Assembly: GCF_016863035.1 (NCBI RefSeq)
Contig: NZ_BOOC01000005.1
Coordinates: 397,669-461,668, forward strand
Source: Microbispora corallina
GTDB taxonomy: Bacteria; Actinomycetota; Actinomycetes; Streptosporangiales; Streptosporangiaceae
DNA: 64,000 nucleotides
Reading direction: 5' to 3'
The translations under genes and the position numbers were made by a program. Below the pieces are notes generated by a model. That model saw only the letters and a list, made by a program, of their open reading frames with translations. It searched no databases and was not told the DNA's origin. This document shows, in pieces, positions 37,058 to 47,546 of this stretch (its first letter is position 1; the number at the start of each line of letters is the position of its first letter).

Positions 37058-37789
37058 TCACGAGACCCGCCCTCTCGACTCCGGCGTCTGCTCCGCGCGG
37101 GCGACCAGGCGTCCGGTCCACCAGACCCCGGCGGCGTCGAGTCCAAGCCCCACAGCCAGGCAGGCCAGCCCGGCGGGCCCGCCCAGCAGGAAGGCCAGGG
37201 GGCTCATCCCGAGGCCGGCGCCCATGAGCAGCCCGAGCACGGGCAGGACGGCGAGCATCCGCGCCGTCGCACGAGGCCCGGCGAGCTGCGCCGCCACCTC
37301 CTGGCGGTGGGCCTCGGCCTCGCGCAGGGACGCGCTCAGGCGTTCGACCAGGGCGGTCAGTCCGGCGCCGGCGGTGACGCCCACCCGCCAGCAGGCCGCC
37401 AGCCGCAGCAGCCCCTCACCACCCCGGGCCGGGGCGGCCCTCCGCAGCGCGGCCGCGACGTCGCCGCCGTCGCGCGCGGCCGCGGCCACCGGTGGCAGCA
37501 CGGCCGGGTCGTGCGGGTCGGCCGAGGCCACGGCTCGTGCGAGGGCGTCACCGGGCGTCCGGCCCGCGGCGAGTTCGGCAGCGAGGCTCTGGCACAGCTC
37601 GATCGAGATCTGCCGCCAGGCGGCGGCGTCCGCCGCCGGCCTCCGCCTGCGCAGCGCCGCCGTCCACAGGCCGCGGAGGGGTCCCGTGCGGGACGTGCGC
37701 GTGAGGAGGATGAGCCGGGCAGTGACGGCGTCCGGACCCACGGCGACCCAGCCGGCCGTCGCCGCGGCCAGTACGGCGATCAGGACCAT
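37058..37789 (-). CDS. tadB: Tad pilus assembly protein TadB (type II secretion F domain)
   Basis: A 243-residue inner-membrane platform protein. Residues about 75-190 form a T2SSF domain (IELCQSLAAELAAGRTPGDA; GVTAGAGLTALVERLSASLR), followed by two C-terminal helices (LAVLPVLGLLMGAGLGM; LLGGPAGLACLAVGLGLDAA). The start overlaps the tadA stop (GTGTGATGG), so tadA and tadB are translationally coupled. The second half of tadA is out of frame with its first half, but the reading frame that couples to tadB is open. Confidence 0.9.
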   Translation of the reverse strand: MVLIAVLAAATAGWVAVGPDAVTARLILLTRTSRTGPLRGLWTAALRRRRPAADAAAWRQISIELCQSLAAELAAGRTPGDALARAVASADPHDPAVLPPVAAAARDGGDVAAALRRAAPARGGEGLLRLAACWRVGVTAGAGLTALVERLSASLREAEAHRQEVAAQLAGPRATARMLAVLPVLGLLMGAGLGMSPLAFLLGGPAGLACLAVGLGLDAAGVWWTGRLVARAEQTPESRGRVS

Positions 37790-39028
37790 CACACCCCTCC
37801 CCGGCAAAATCCCGAGGCGTCGGACGCCACATCGGCGGACGGCGCGGGTGCGAAGGCCATGGCGGTCCCCGGGCATCGGGAGGCCAGCGCGTCGGCGGCG
37901 GGTCCGCGAGCGACCGTGCCGCGGGCGTCGAAGGCCAGCGCCGGCACGGCTGTGACGAGCCCGGAGGATAGACGGTCGAGCAGGCAGATCTCCGACACGC
38001 GCCGGGGACCGCCGCCGGGCTCCCGTACGAGATGGACGACCACGTCGAGGGCGGCGGCGATCTGACTGTGGACGGCCTCCCGGGAGAGCCCGGCCGCGCA
38101 CGCGAGGGCCTCGAGCCGCGCCGGCACGTCGGCCGCGTTGTTGGCGTGCAGGGTGCCGCAGCCGCCCTCGTGCCCCGTGTTGAGCGCGGCCAGGAGGTCG
38201 ACGACCTCGGAGCCGCGCACCTCGCCCACGACGACGCGGTCCGGGCGCATGCGAAGCGCCTGACGTACGAGATCACGCAGGGTGACCCCGCCCGCGCCTT
38301 CGAGGTTGGGCGGACGGGCCTCCAGGCGTACGACGTGGGGTGGGATGCAGCTCCGCCGAGTCCTCCACGAGCAGCAGGCGCTCGCCCGGATCGGCCCGGG
38401 AGAGCATCGCGGACAGGAGGGTCGTCTTGCCCGTGCCCGTGCCTCCCGTGACGAGGAACGCCAGACGCGCCGCCATGATCGCGTGCAGCACCGTCGCGCC
38501 GGCCGCCGGGACGAGCTCCTCGATCGTGAACGTACGGCGCGGCGGCAGGCGCAGGGACAGGCACGTGCCCTCAGGCGCGACCGGGGGCAGCACGGCGTGC
38601 AGCCGCACCCCGCCCGCCAACCGGGCGTCCACGTAGGGACTGGCGTCGTCGAGGCGGCGACCGGCGGCCGCCGCGAGGCGCTGGGCCAGGCGCCGCACGT
38701 CGTCGTCGCCCGCGAAGGTCACGCCGGTGCGGCGCAGGCCGCGGCCGTCGTCGACCCACACGTCTCGCGGCCCGTTCACGAGGACGTCCGTGACGCCCGG
38801 CTCGGCCAGCAGCGATTCGAGCGGCCCGGCCCCGATCAGGTGGGCGCGCAGGGTCCGCGCGACGGCCAGCACCTCGGCGTCGCCCAGCACGGCGCGCTCG
38901 GCGCGCAGGGCGGCCGCGACCTGCGCGGCGGTCGGCGGGGCGCCGGCCCGCGACAGCCGCACCCGTACGGCCTCGACCAGCTCCGGCGGGACCCCCGGGA
39001 TCTCCGCGGCAGACACGGCCCTGGTCAC
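37789..39028 (-). pseudogene. tadA: tadA/cpaF ATPase with frameshift
   Basis: The two halves of one TadA/CpaF secretion ATPase lie in different frames. The first (GTG at 39028 to about 38345) holds the N-terminal domain and Walker A VTGGTGTGKTTLLSAM, and reaches LLLVEDSAELHP. The second (about 38337 to 37789) resumes with HVVRLEARPPN, MRPDRVVVGEVRG (Walker B region) and LNTGHEGGCGTLHAN (His box). The shift lies at 38337-38345 in a C/A run (CCCACCCC on the coding strand); a 5-nt deletion relative to the family's HPxHPHVV stretch would explain it. Both halves are otherwise intact. It may be a true mutation, an assembly error or, less likely, programmed frameshifting. Confidence 0.88.
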
Positions 39029-39086
39029 GACGCCTCTCTCGAACGTCCAGGACGGTGGCGATCGGGGTGAGGGGGGCTGGGGCGGG

Positions 39087-40127
39087 TCATGGGGTGTCGA
39101 CCAGGGTCGCGAGGAGGCCGGAGCAGAACCGGCCGAAGGGCGTGCGGCCTAGAGGCGGCGGATCGCCCCGGTCGAGCGTCTCCACGAGGTTGCGCACGTC
39201 GGGCACGACTCCCGCGCACGGGACGTCGAGAGAGGTGGAGACCACGTCAGGGTCGACGGTGCCCGTGCGGAGCACCGCCCGCAGGTCTCCCGTGTGCCGG
39301 CGCAGGACGGCGACCGTCTGGGCGGCGGCCAGGGCTCCCCGCAGATCCGCCGGCACGACGACCAGGGTGGCGCTCGCCCGCGCCAGGGCCTCGGACTCCC
39401 CCTCGTCCACGTGCCGCGGCAGGTCGACGACCACCAGGTCGCATCCGCGGCGGGCGGCGTCGAGGACGGCCCGCATCGCCTCGCGCGGGATCGCCGCCGG
39501 ACGCCCCCGATGCCACGACAGCACGGTGAGCTCGCCGAACGTCGGCAGCGCCTCGTGCAGGGCCGAGAAGCTCACCCTGCCCTCCCGGCCGACGATGTCG
39601 GGCCAGCGCGCCCCGAGCGCCTGCTCCTGGCCCAGGACGACGTCGATGCCGCCGCCCAGCGGGTCGGCGTCGACCAGCAGCGTCCGCAGCCCCCGGCGGG
39701 ACGCGGTCAGGGCCAGGGACGCCGACAGCACCGTGGCGCCGGCGCCTCCCCTGCCGCCGACGACGCACACGACCGTGCCCGCACGGGTCGCGGGCTCGGC
39801 GGCCTCCCCGAGTTCCTCCACGAGGACGCGCTCGGCGTCCGGCAGTTCGAGGACGGCCTGGGCTCCGATCGCCACGCACCGGCGCCACATGTCCGGGTCG
39901 CCGGCCGTCCGGGTGACGATGACGACGTTCTGCCGGGGCGGTGGGCCGGTCGCCGCCAGGTCGTCCGCGAGATCGCCGCCGACCACGACCAGCGGGGCGC
40001 GTCCCCAGTACGGCCGGGCGTGGGCCGCCACGTGGGCGACGTCGATCTCGACGCCCGCCGCGGCGGCGATGCGGAGCAGGTCGTCGAGCAGGTCCTGATC
40101 GTCGGTGATGGCCAAGGGGCGGTGCAT
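39087..40127 (-). CDS. tadZ: Septum-site-determining/TadZ-CpaE-like ATPase
   Basis: A 346-residue protein of the CpaE/TadZ family, equivalent to M. tuberculosis Ssd (Rv3660c). An N-terminal receiver-like domain (about 1-105) is followed by a MinD/ParA-like ATPase domain. The Walker A region reads VVGGRGGAGATVLSASLAL, which lacks both Lys of the canonical KGGxGKT, as is common for TadZ. RTLLVDADPLGGGIDVVLG is the following conserved block. TadZ directs the pilus machine to its place in the cell. ATG at 40127 is the first likely start; an in-frame extension runs to 40436 but crosses a terminator. Confidence 0.9.
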   Translation of the reverse strand: MHRPLAITDDQDLLDDLLRIAAAAGVEIDVAHVAAHARPYWGRAPLVVVGGDLADDLAATGPPPRQNVVIVTRTAGDPDMWRRCVAIGAQAVLELPDAERVLVEELGEAAEPATRAGTVVCVVGGRGGAGATVLSASLALTASRRGLRTLLVDADPLGGGIDVVLGQEQALGARWPDIVGREGRVSFSALHEALPTFGELTVLSWHRGRPAAIPREAMRAVLDAARRGCDLVVVDLPRHVDEGESEALARASATLVVVPADLRGALAAAQTVAVLRRHTGDLRAVLRTGTVDPDVVSTSLDVPCAGVVPDVRNLVETLDRGDPPPLGRTPFGRFCSGLLATLVDTP

Positions 40128-40226
40128 CGGTGTCTCCCTGTCGTCGTGGGAGACCACCGTGCGAGATCGCGGGCCGGGCCCGTCCTGCCGAACCAGGTTC
40201 TGTGGACAGGGCGCACCAAGAAAAAG

Positions 40227-40261
40227 GGCGACCCCCGCCGGGGGGGAGAGCGGGGGTCGCC
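40227..40261 (-). terminator. Strong terminator upstream of tadZ
   Basis: On the minus strand, a perfect 12-bp stem GGCGACCCCCGC/GCGGGGGTCGCC with an 11-nt loop, followed by CTTTTTCTT. It sits 100 nt upstream of the tadZ start and reads in the direction of tadZ. So either a short transcript from the 40.3-40.5 kb region ends here or it is an attenuator. A second, weaker hairpin (CCGGCTCT/AGAGCCGG, 40269-40292) precedes it. Confidence 0.85.
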
Positions 40262-40311
40262 GAGTGGTCCGGCTCTGGGGGGGTAGAGCCGGTCCCGTTT
40301 GGAGGAAAGCT

Positions 40312-40365
40312 TTATTCACCGAGTAGGGGCGTGGCAAGGGCTCTGTAAACTTCCGCCCTCTCCAC
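40312..40365 (-). CDS. Possible 17-residue leader peptide upstream of tadZ
   Basis: A tiny frame starting at GTG 40365 and ending with TAA at 40312, encoding MERAEVYRALATPLLGE. It is preceded by a perfect AGGAGG with 7-nt spacing, the best ribosome site in the region. CATACG (about 40398-40403) could be a -10. The two hairpins and the T-tract terminator follow, then tadZ. This order is that of an attenuation leader, but there is no run of a single amino acid codon, so the control signal is unknown. It could instead be an independent small gene. Confidence 0.5.
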   Translation of the reverse strand: MERAEVYRALATPLLGE

Positions 40366-40436
40366 GGTCGTCCCTCCTGGGGAGACACACCGTATGCTGC
40401 CTGATCGACGAGAGGTTCGTCGAGCGCCATCCCCAA

Positions 40437-40468
40437 TCTGAGTAAGTTTTTTTCTCTGAGTCAGTTTT
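40437..40468. repeat. Two direct repeats upstream of the tadZ leader
   Basis: TCTGAGTAAGTTTT (40437-40450) and TCTGAGTCAGTTTT (40455-40468), 18 bp apart, so on the same face of the helix within about two turns. They lie just upstream of the leader peptide in an AT-richer region and look like binding sites for a regulator. From 40469 to 40866 I see no other gene; the frame 40312-40863 is not supported. Confidence 0.5.
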
Positions 40469-40866
40469 ACATGTGGACATGCGCCGTCGCAACGGGTACC
40501 GCGGCCTCTCACTCCCCGTGACAACCGGCTCGATCGACGCCGCCCGACAGACCGGCCGTAATTAGCGGCGATGGGAACAAAACAGGGCGTATCGGGTACT
40601 CCATCGTCCCTGGTAAAGGTCTTGCTCCAAGGGGTTTCCAACCCCGGGAATCGGACGTAGAAAGGGGTTACGGACTCTTTGAGTCCGCGTACGGCCACCG
40701 GGCACCCACGCGCGACCAGCCGCGGGAGGCGTGTCGAGACGGGCTTGACCCGCTCCGACAAATTCGAGGTGCACGCTTGGTAACCCGGTGAGACGTACCA
40801 GGCGACGGCGTTCCATACCAGGGACGCCGTCCGCTTTGTTATGAGACCGGTGACCGCCGACACCGG

Positions 40867-41640
40867 TCAGCGCGACAGGGCCTCGCAGACGGCGGTGCTC
40901 TCGCGGGCGCCCAGCACGACCGCTTCGGCGCAGTGCCGCACCCAGGCGCCGACGCCCTCCGCCGTCCCCTTCAGGTACGACCTGAGCCCCTCGGCGTACG
41001 CCTCGCCGAGGTCGGCGTGCCCCACCTCGACCACGGTGAGCGACTTGGGGTCCAGGCCCAGCTCCACCAGCGTGAGCCGTTCCGACGCCCTGGCCACCAG
41101 GCCGTCCGCGACGCCGAACGGCCGCAGCACGGCGAGCTCCGCGTGGACGATCGCGCCCAGCACGAGGGCCGGCGCGTTCGTCGCCGACACGATGTCGGCC
41201 AGGGCCGCCATCCGGGCGGCCGTCTCCGCCGCGCCGGGGGCGGGCCCGAGTCCGAGCGGGTCCACGGAGGTGTCCCCGGTCCTGGGACGGCCGGGGTCGG
41301 CCGTGAGCCCGGCCGCGGCGAGCGCGTGGAGCCGGGCGAGGACCTGCCGGGGCGCCGATCGCCACGTCGGCCCGAGGCGTCCCAGCTCGGCGGACGCCCG
41401 CAGCGCGCCCTGCACGACGGGATCGGTCGCCTCGCCGCGCCGCAGCGGCTCCAGGGCCACCTGGACGCCCTCGAGCGCGGCAGACGCGCGGGCCCCGCGC
41501 AGGGCGGACTCCGCCGACACCTCGGGGCTGCGCCGCCGCAGCACCCGGTGGCGATAGAGGCGGTCGACGGCCTCCCTGGCCTCCTGAACCGCCTCCGGGA
41601 CTCCTGGCAGCTCCGCGACGGCGGCGAGCGGGTCGTTCAC
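40867..41640 (-). CDS. Fic-fold protein with degenerate active site
   Basis: A 257-residue helical protein of the Fic/DOC fold family. The layout fits Fic proteins: N-terminal helices, VSAESALRGARASAALEG (an inhibitory-helix-like S/T-xxxE/G-type stretch), then HAELAVLRPFGVADGLVAR where an active Fic protein has H(P)FxDGNGRxxR. Here the catalytic His is Arg and the GNGR is ADGL, so AMP-transfer is unlikely. GTG at 41640 is 8 nt after TAAGGT, suggesting a leaderless mRNA. The gene precedes acs, as it does in other actinomycetes, but its role is unknown. Confidence 0.72.
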   Translation of the reverse strand: MNDPLAAVAELPGVPEAVQEAREAVDRLYRHRVLRRRSPEVSAESALRGARASAALEGVQVALEPLRRGEATDPVVQGALRASAELGRLGPTWRSAPRQVLARLHALAAAGLTADPGRPRTGDTSVDPLGLGPAPGAAETAARMAALADIVSATNAPALVLGAIVHAELAVLRPFGVADGLVARASERLTLVELGLDPKSLTVVEVGHADLGEAYAEGLRSYLKGTAEGVGAWVRHCAEAVVLGARESTAVCEALSR

Positions 41641-41901
41641 AGGCACCGACCTTACCGGCGGGTAGCACGTCGTTCGGCGAGAAGGTGCGGCCGTTGGGCG
41701 CACCTCAGCACCCACATCCCCTCATATCACCACAAATTCCCCAGGCATCTCTGATAACGAGGTCCTGTGGCGCGACGTGAGGGAGGGCCCTCGATTACTT
41801 GTACTTGACGGCCCTGGCCTGGTGAAGTGGGAACGACATACCCCAGCTTGGCCGAGGCGGCCGAACGTAAGAGAAGCAGAAGACGCTGTAAGGAGCACGC
41901 A

Positions 41902-43878
<1,977 letters not shown>

Positions 43879-43897
43879 CGGTCGCCGCCCCGGCATC

Positions 43898-43931
43898 AGG
43901 GCGTGGACGCCGAACCCGGCGTCCACGCCCT
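43898..43931 (+). terminator. Terminator of acsA
   Basis: A perfect 15-bp stem (AGGGCGTGGACGCCG and complement) with a 4-nt loop, 20 nt after the acs stop. Confidence 0.9.
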
Positions 43932-44095
43932 GTGCTTATGGGGCAGGCCGTCATAATCCGGGCCGCGGCGGGCAGATTCCCCAGGCGGCGACGACGCCGG
44001 GGAACAGAGCGCTCCGCGAGGTGCGAGAGGCATCACGTGCGCGTGCGCGCGCCGGCACGAGATGATGTTTGATAGTCGCAGATAGGAGATCCCTG

Positions 44096-44590
44096 ATGCC
44101 CGAGGACGAATCGCTCGGCGCGCTGGTCGCCCAGGCGAGCCATCACATCTCGACCCTCGTCCGCTCGGAGATCGAGCTGGCCAAGGCCGAGCTGAAGTTC
44201 GACGCGAAGAGGGTCGGCACGGCCGCCGGGCTGTTCGGCGCGGCCGCCTTCATCGGGCACCTGTGCCTGATCCTGGCCTCGTTCGCCATCGCGTACGGCC
44301 TCGTGGCCCTCGGGCTGTCCGCCTGGCTGGCGTTCGCCATCGTGACCGTGTTCTACCTCCTGATGGCCGCGGTGCTGGTCTTCGTCGGCTACCGGCGCCT
44401 CAAGGGCCTGACCGGCATGAAGCGCACCGTGCGCAGCCTCAAGAGCCTCAAGGGTCCCGAGGAGGAGGAGCTCGCCGAGGAGGCGCCCGCGCCCGCGCGC
44501 CGCCCCGGCCCGCCCGCGCCCCCGCCGTACACCGGTCCGACGGCCGGTCAGGTGGGGTCCCATCGGGAGTCCGTGATCGATGCCACCTGA
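44096..44590 (+). CDS. Phage-holin-like/DUF1469 membrane protein
   Basis: A 164-residue protein with two adjacent membrane helices (about 42-65 and 70-95; GHLCLILASFAIAYGLVALG then WLAFAIVTVFYLLMAAVLVF). A coiled N-terminal helix with the family pattern HISTLVRSEIELAKAELK precedes them, and a Pro-rich tail follows. Equivalent to Rv3669. The name phage holin is by similarity only; no role in lysis is expected. GGAGA lies 6 nt before the ATG. It overlaps the hydrolase gene by 11 nt. Confidence 0.88.
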   Translation: MPEDESLGALVAQASHHISTLVRSEIELAKAELKFDAKRVGTAAGLFGAAAFIGHLCLILASFAIAYGLVALGLSAWLAFAIVTVFYLLMAAVLVFVGYRRLKGLTGMKRTVRSLKSLKGPEEEELAEEAPAPARRPGPPAPPPYTGPTAGQVGSHRESVIDAT

Positions 44591-45500
44591 CGAGAGCCTG
44601 GTCCAGGTCGAAGGGCCGTGGACCCACCGGGCCGTCCACGCCGGGGGCACCCGGTTCCACGTGGTGGAGGCCGGCGAGGGCCCGCTCGTGCTGCTGCTCC
44701 ACGGGTTCCCGCAGTTCTGGTGGACCTGGCGTCACCAGCTCGTGTCGCTCGCCGAGGCGGGCTACCGGGCCGTCGCCGCCGACCTCCGAGGGTACGGCGC
44801 GAGCGACAAGCCGCCACGGGGCTACGACCTGCCCACACTGGCGGCCGACGCCGCCGGGCTCGTCCGCGCGCTGGGCGAGACAGGCGCCGTCGTGGTCGGG
44901 CACGACTGGGGCGGCCTGCTCGCCTGGACCATGAGCGTGGTCGATCCCAAGGTGGTCCGCCGGCTGGTGGCGGTGTCCGCGCCGCACCCGCTCCGTCTGC
45001 GAGCCGCGCTGTACACCGACCCCTTCGGCCAGCTCAAAGCGAGCCGGTACGCCCTGGGGTTCCAGGTCCCGCTGCTGCCGGAACGGCGGCTGACCGCGCG
45101 GGGCGGCGCCCTCGCCGGACGGCTGATCGAGCGCTGGGCCGGGCCGGCGTGGCCGTCCGAGGGCCTGACCCGCACCTACCAGGACGCGCTGCGCATCCCG
45201 GCGGTGGCGCACTCCGCCCTGGAGTACTACCGGTGGTTCGCCCGCTCGCAGCTCCGGCCGGACGGCCTCCGCTACGCCCGGCAGATGCGGGCCGAGATCG
45301 AGGCCCCCACCCTGCAGCTCCACGGCGCGCTCGACCCGTGCGTGCTCCCCCGTACGGCGCAGGGGTCGAGCCGGTTCGTGGCGGCGCCGTACCGCTGGCG
45401 GCTGATCGAGGGCGCCGGGCACTTCCCGCACGAGGAGCGGCCCGAGCAGTTCGACGCCGAGCTGATCGCGTGGCTGGCCGACCCCGAGCCGGACCGCTGA
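44580..45500 (+). CDS. Alpha/beta hydrolase (EphE-like epoxide hydrolase)
   Basis: A 306-residue alpha/beta-hydrolase with the epoxide-hydrolase layout. The oxyanion motif HGFPQFWWTWRHQL, the nucleophile Asp in VVVGHDWGGLLAW (about residue 106), and the His in EGAGHFPHEERPEQF complete the catalytic set. Equivalent to M. tuberculosis EphE (Rv3670). Typical substrates are epoxides of lipids; the real substrate is unknown. It overlaps the holin-like gene. Confidence 0.9.
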   Translation: MPPDESLVQVEGPWTHRAVHAGGTRFHVVEAGEGPLVLLLHGFPQFWWTWRHQLVSLAEAGYRAVAADLRGYGASDKPPRGYDLPTLAADAAGLVRALGETGAVVVGHDWGGLLAWTMSVVDPKVVRRLVAVSAPHPLRLRAALYTDPFGQLKASRYALGFQVPLLPERRLTARGGALAGRLIERWAGPAWPSEGLTRTYQDALRIPAVAHSALEYYRWFARSQLRPDGLRYARQMRAEIEAPTLQLHGALDPCVLPRTAQGSSRFVAAPYRWRLIEGAGHFPHEERPEQFDAELIAWLADPEPDR

Positions 45501-45793
45501 CGCGCGGCACGGCGGTCGGTCCGCCGGCCCGCTCGCAGGCCTCACCCGGCCGCCGGCCACCTGACCGTCGCCGTCCGGGTCGCGCGGCGGAACCGCCCAC
45601 CTGGGCGAACCGTCGGCGTGATCTCGTGAAACCTTGTAAGAATGTGCCCTGGAGTGCCCCGACTCCGCCGGCGACGCCGGAGGGTCTTCCCCGGAGATCC
45701 TCCACTCGATCGTGAGCATCCGCGGCCGCCCGTGCCGGACCGGCACCGGTCGCACCTCCCCTGGCGGGAGAGGACTCCCACAACGGAGAGATC

Positions 45794-46273
45794 ATGCGTG
45801 ACCGTGACGAAGCGGGCCGTCCCCGCAACGCGCGTCCCCGGGACGAGTACGGCAGGCCGCTGCCGCGCGGCGCCGCCGGCGTCCCGCGGGTCCCGGACGA
45901 CTACGCGCCGGGGGCGCGGCAGGCGCTCGACGAGGCCAGGGGGCTGCTCGCCGCCGAACGGCCGTTCCACGCGCACGAGGTGCTCGAGGCACGGTGGAAG
46001 ACCGGCCCGTCGGACGAGCGCGAGCTGTGGCAGGGCCTCGCCCAGATCTGCGTCGGCCTCACCCACGTGCAGCGCGGCAACCTCCCCGGCGCGGCCGCCC
46101 TGCTGACCCGCGGCTCCGCCCGCCTCGGCGCGTACGGCTCGCGACAGCCGTACGGGCTGGACCTGCGGGCCCTGGCCCTGGCGACCGACCGGCTCACGGC
46201 GGACATCGACGCGGGCGAGGTGGACGCGTCGGACGCCATCACGACCGTCCTGGAGCACCTGCACGAGGGCTGA
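45794..46273 (+). CDS. DUF309 protein
   Basis: A 159-residue protein: a basic N-terminus (RDRDEAGRPRNARPRDEYGR) then a DUF309 all-helical domain with FHAHEVLEARWKTGPSDE and GLAQICVGLTHVQRGN. The conserved His, Glu and Trp are typical of the family and may bind a metal or ligand. Function unknown. Good ribosome site (GGAGA) 4 nt before the ATG. The 293-bp gap before it shows no gene. Confidence 0.9.
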   Translation: MRDRDEAGRPRNARPRDEYGRPLPRGAAGVPRVPDDYAPGARQALDEARGLLAAERPFHAHEVLEARWKTGPSDERELWQGLAQICVGLTHVQRGNLPGAAALLTRGSARLGAYGSRQPYGLDLRALALATDRLTADIDAGEVDASDAITTVLEHLHEG

Positions 46274-46291
46274 GCGCCCCGGGGGAGCCCG

Positions 46292-47476
46292 TCAGTCGCA
46301 CTCCTGGGTGTTCACCCGGGCCACGGCGCCGCTGCCGTCGTCGGCGTCCGGCAGGACCTCCTCCGCGGTCAGGGCGTAGCCCGTCTCCGGCTGGTCGGTC
46401 GCCGCGGCGAAGATCACCCCGTAGACCCTGCCGTCGGGGCTGAGCAGCGGGCCGCCTGAGTTGCCGGGCTGCACCTTCCCGCGGACCGCGTAGACCTCGC
46501 GGTTGACCTTGCGCTGGTTGTAGATGTCGTACGACTCGGCCGGCTGCTTGACCCGGATCCGCGCGGCGAGCGGGGTGAAGCCGTGCCCCTTGGGGTAGCC
46601 GGCGATGATCGCGCTGTCGCCCTTCTTGGCCGTGAAGTCGAAGCGCAGCGCGCCGGCCGGCAGGTCGGGCACGAACAGGACGGCGATGTCGCGGTCGGGG
46701 TTGTAGAGCACGACGCGGGCGTCGTGCTGCGCGCCGTCGGAGTCGGTCACCCGCAGGCCCTCGGTGACGCCGGCGACGACGTGGGCGTTCGTCATCACCC
46801 GGTGCTCGGCGTAGACGAAGCCCGTCCCCTCGATGCGCTTGCGGCAGCTCGGTGCGGTTCCCTGCACCTTGACGATGGCCTTGCGGGCCCGGGTGAGCCC
46901 GGGGCTGCCGGTCAGCACGCCCTCGTCGGGCGGCGCGACGTTCTGGCCGCCGATGGACGTGATGACCTGGGGCCATTCGGAGGAGTCGACGAAGTCCCTG
47001 AACGGCTTCTGCAACGACCGGACGCCGTTGGGGATGGCCTCGTCGACCGTCTGCCACACGACGGAGCCGTCGACCTGCTCCTTGAGCACGGCGAAGCTCA
47101 TGGAGACGATCAGCGAGCCGAGCAGCCACGCGATGAGCAGGACGGACAGGCCGCTGGCGACCGAGCCGCCCAGGGCGTCGACCATCCGCGCGGGCTCCCA
47201 GGTCACGTGGCTGCGCACCACGGCCCCGATCGTGGAGGACGCGAACTGCCCGACCGTGGCCGCCAGGAAGACGATCACGATGGCTAACAGCGCCCTCTCC
47301 GTGTCGCCGCTGACGATCGCGCCCGCGATCGGCGGGGCCACGAACATGCCCAGGACGGCTCCGCCGACGAATCCGATGAAGCTGAAGGCCCCGATGATGA
47401 AGCCCTGCCGGTATCCGGACACGGCGAACGCCACGACCAGACCGATCAGAATGAGATCCAAGAGATCGCCGCGCAC
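46292..47476 (-). CDS. marP: MarP-family membrane serine protease
   Basis: A 394-residue protease needed for acid resistance in M. tuberculosis (MarP, Rv3671c). Four N-terminal helices (CvpA-like, about 1-120) anchor a periplasmic trypsin-like domain. The catalytic triad is seen as His in VMTNAHVVAG, Asp in NPDRDIAVLFVP and Ser in VQPGNSGGPLLSP. Cys residues in PSCRKRIEG and at the C-terminal QECD fit the disulphide known in MarP. The GTG lies 6 nt after TACGGT, suggesting a leaderless mRNA. It diverges from the HEAT-repeat gene. Confidence 0.95.
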   Translation of the reverse strand: MRGDLLDLILIGLVVAFAVSGYRQGFIIGAFSFIGFVGGAVLGMFVAPPIAGAIVSGDTERALLAIVIVFLAATVGQFASSTIGAVVRSHVTWEPARMVDALGGSVASGLSVLLIAWLLGSLIVSMSFAVLKEQVDGSVVWQTVDEAIPNGVRSLQKPFRDFVDSSEWPQVITSIGGQNVAPPDEGVLTGSPGLTRARKAIVKVQGTAPSCRKRIEGTGFVYAEHRVMTNAHVVAGVTEGLRVTDSDGAQHDARVVLYNPDRDIAVLFVPDLPAGALRFDFTAKKGDSAIIAGYPKGHGFTPLAARIRVKQPAESYDIYNQRKVNREVYAVRGKVQPGNSGGPLLSPDGRVYGVIFAAATDQPETGYALTAEEVLPDADDGSGAVARVNTQECD

Positions 47477-47546
47477 GATTCAACCGTATCCAGCCACGCC
47501 ATCTGTCGTGCGCGCGTCTCCCAGGTCTCGTCGATATCGTGACGTC

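Noticed and set aside
40128..40436. Longer tadZ reading frame starting near 40436
   Set aside because: It would be translated through a perfect terminator hairpin with T-tract and another hairpin; the added residues are Pro/Arg-rich and unlike TadZ.
40312..40863. A 183-codon minus-strand open frame upstream of tadZ
   Set aside because: Only its last 17 codons have a ribosome site. The rest has atypical composition, no domain and crosses the direct repeats and AT-rich patch.
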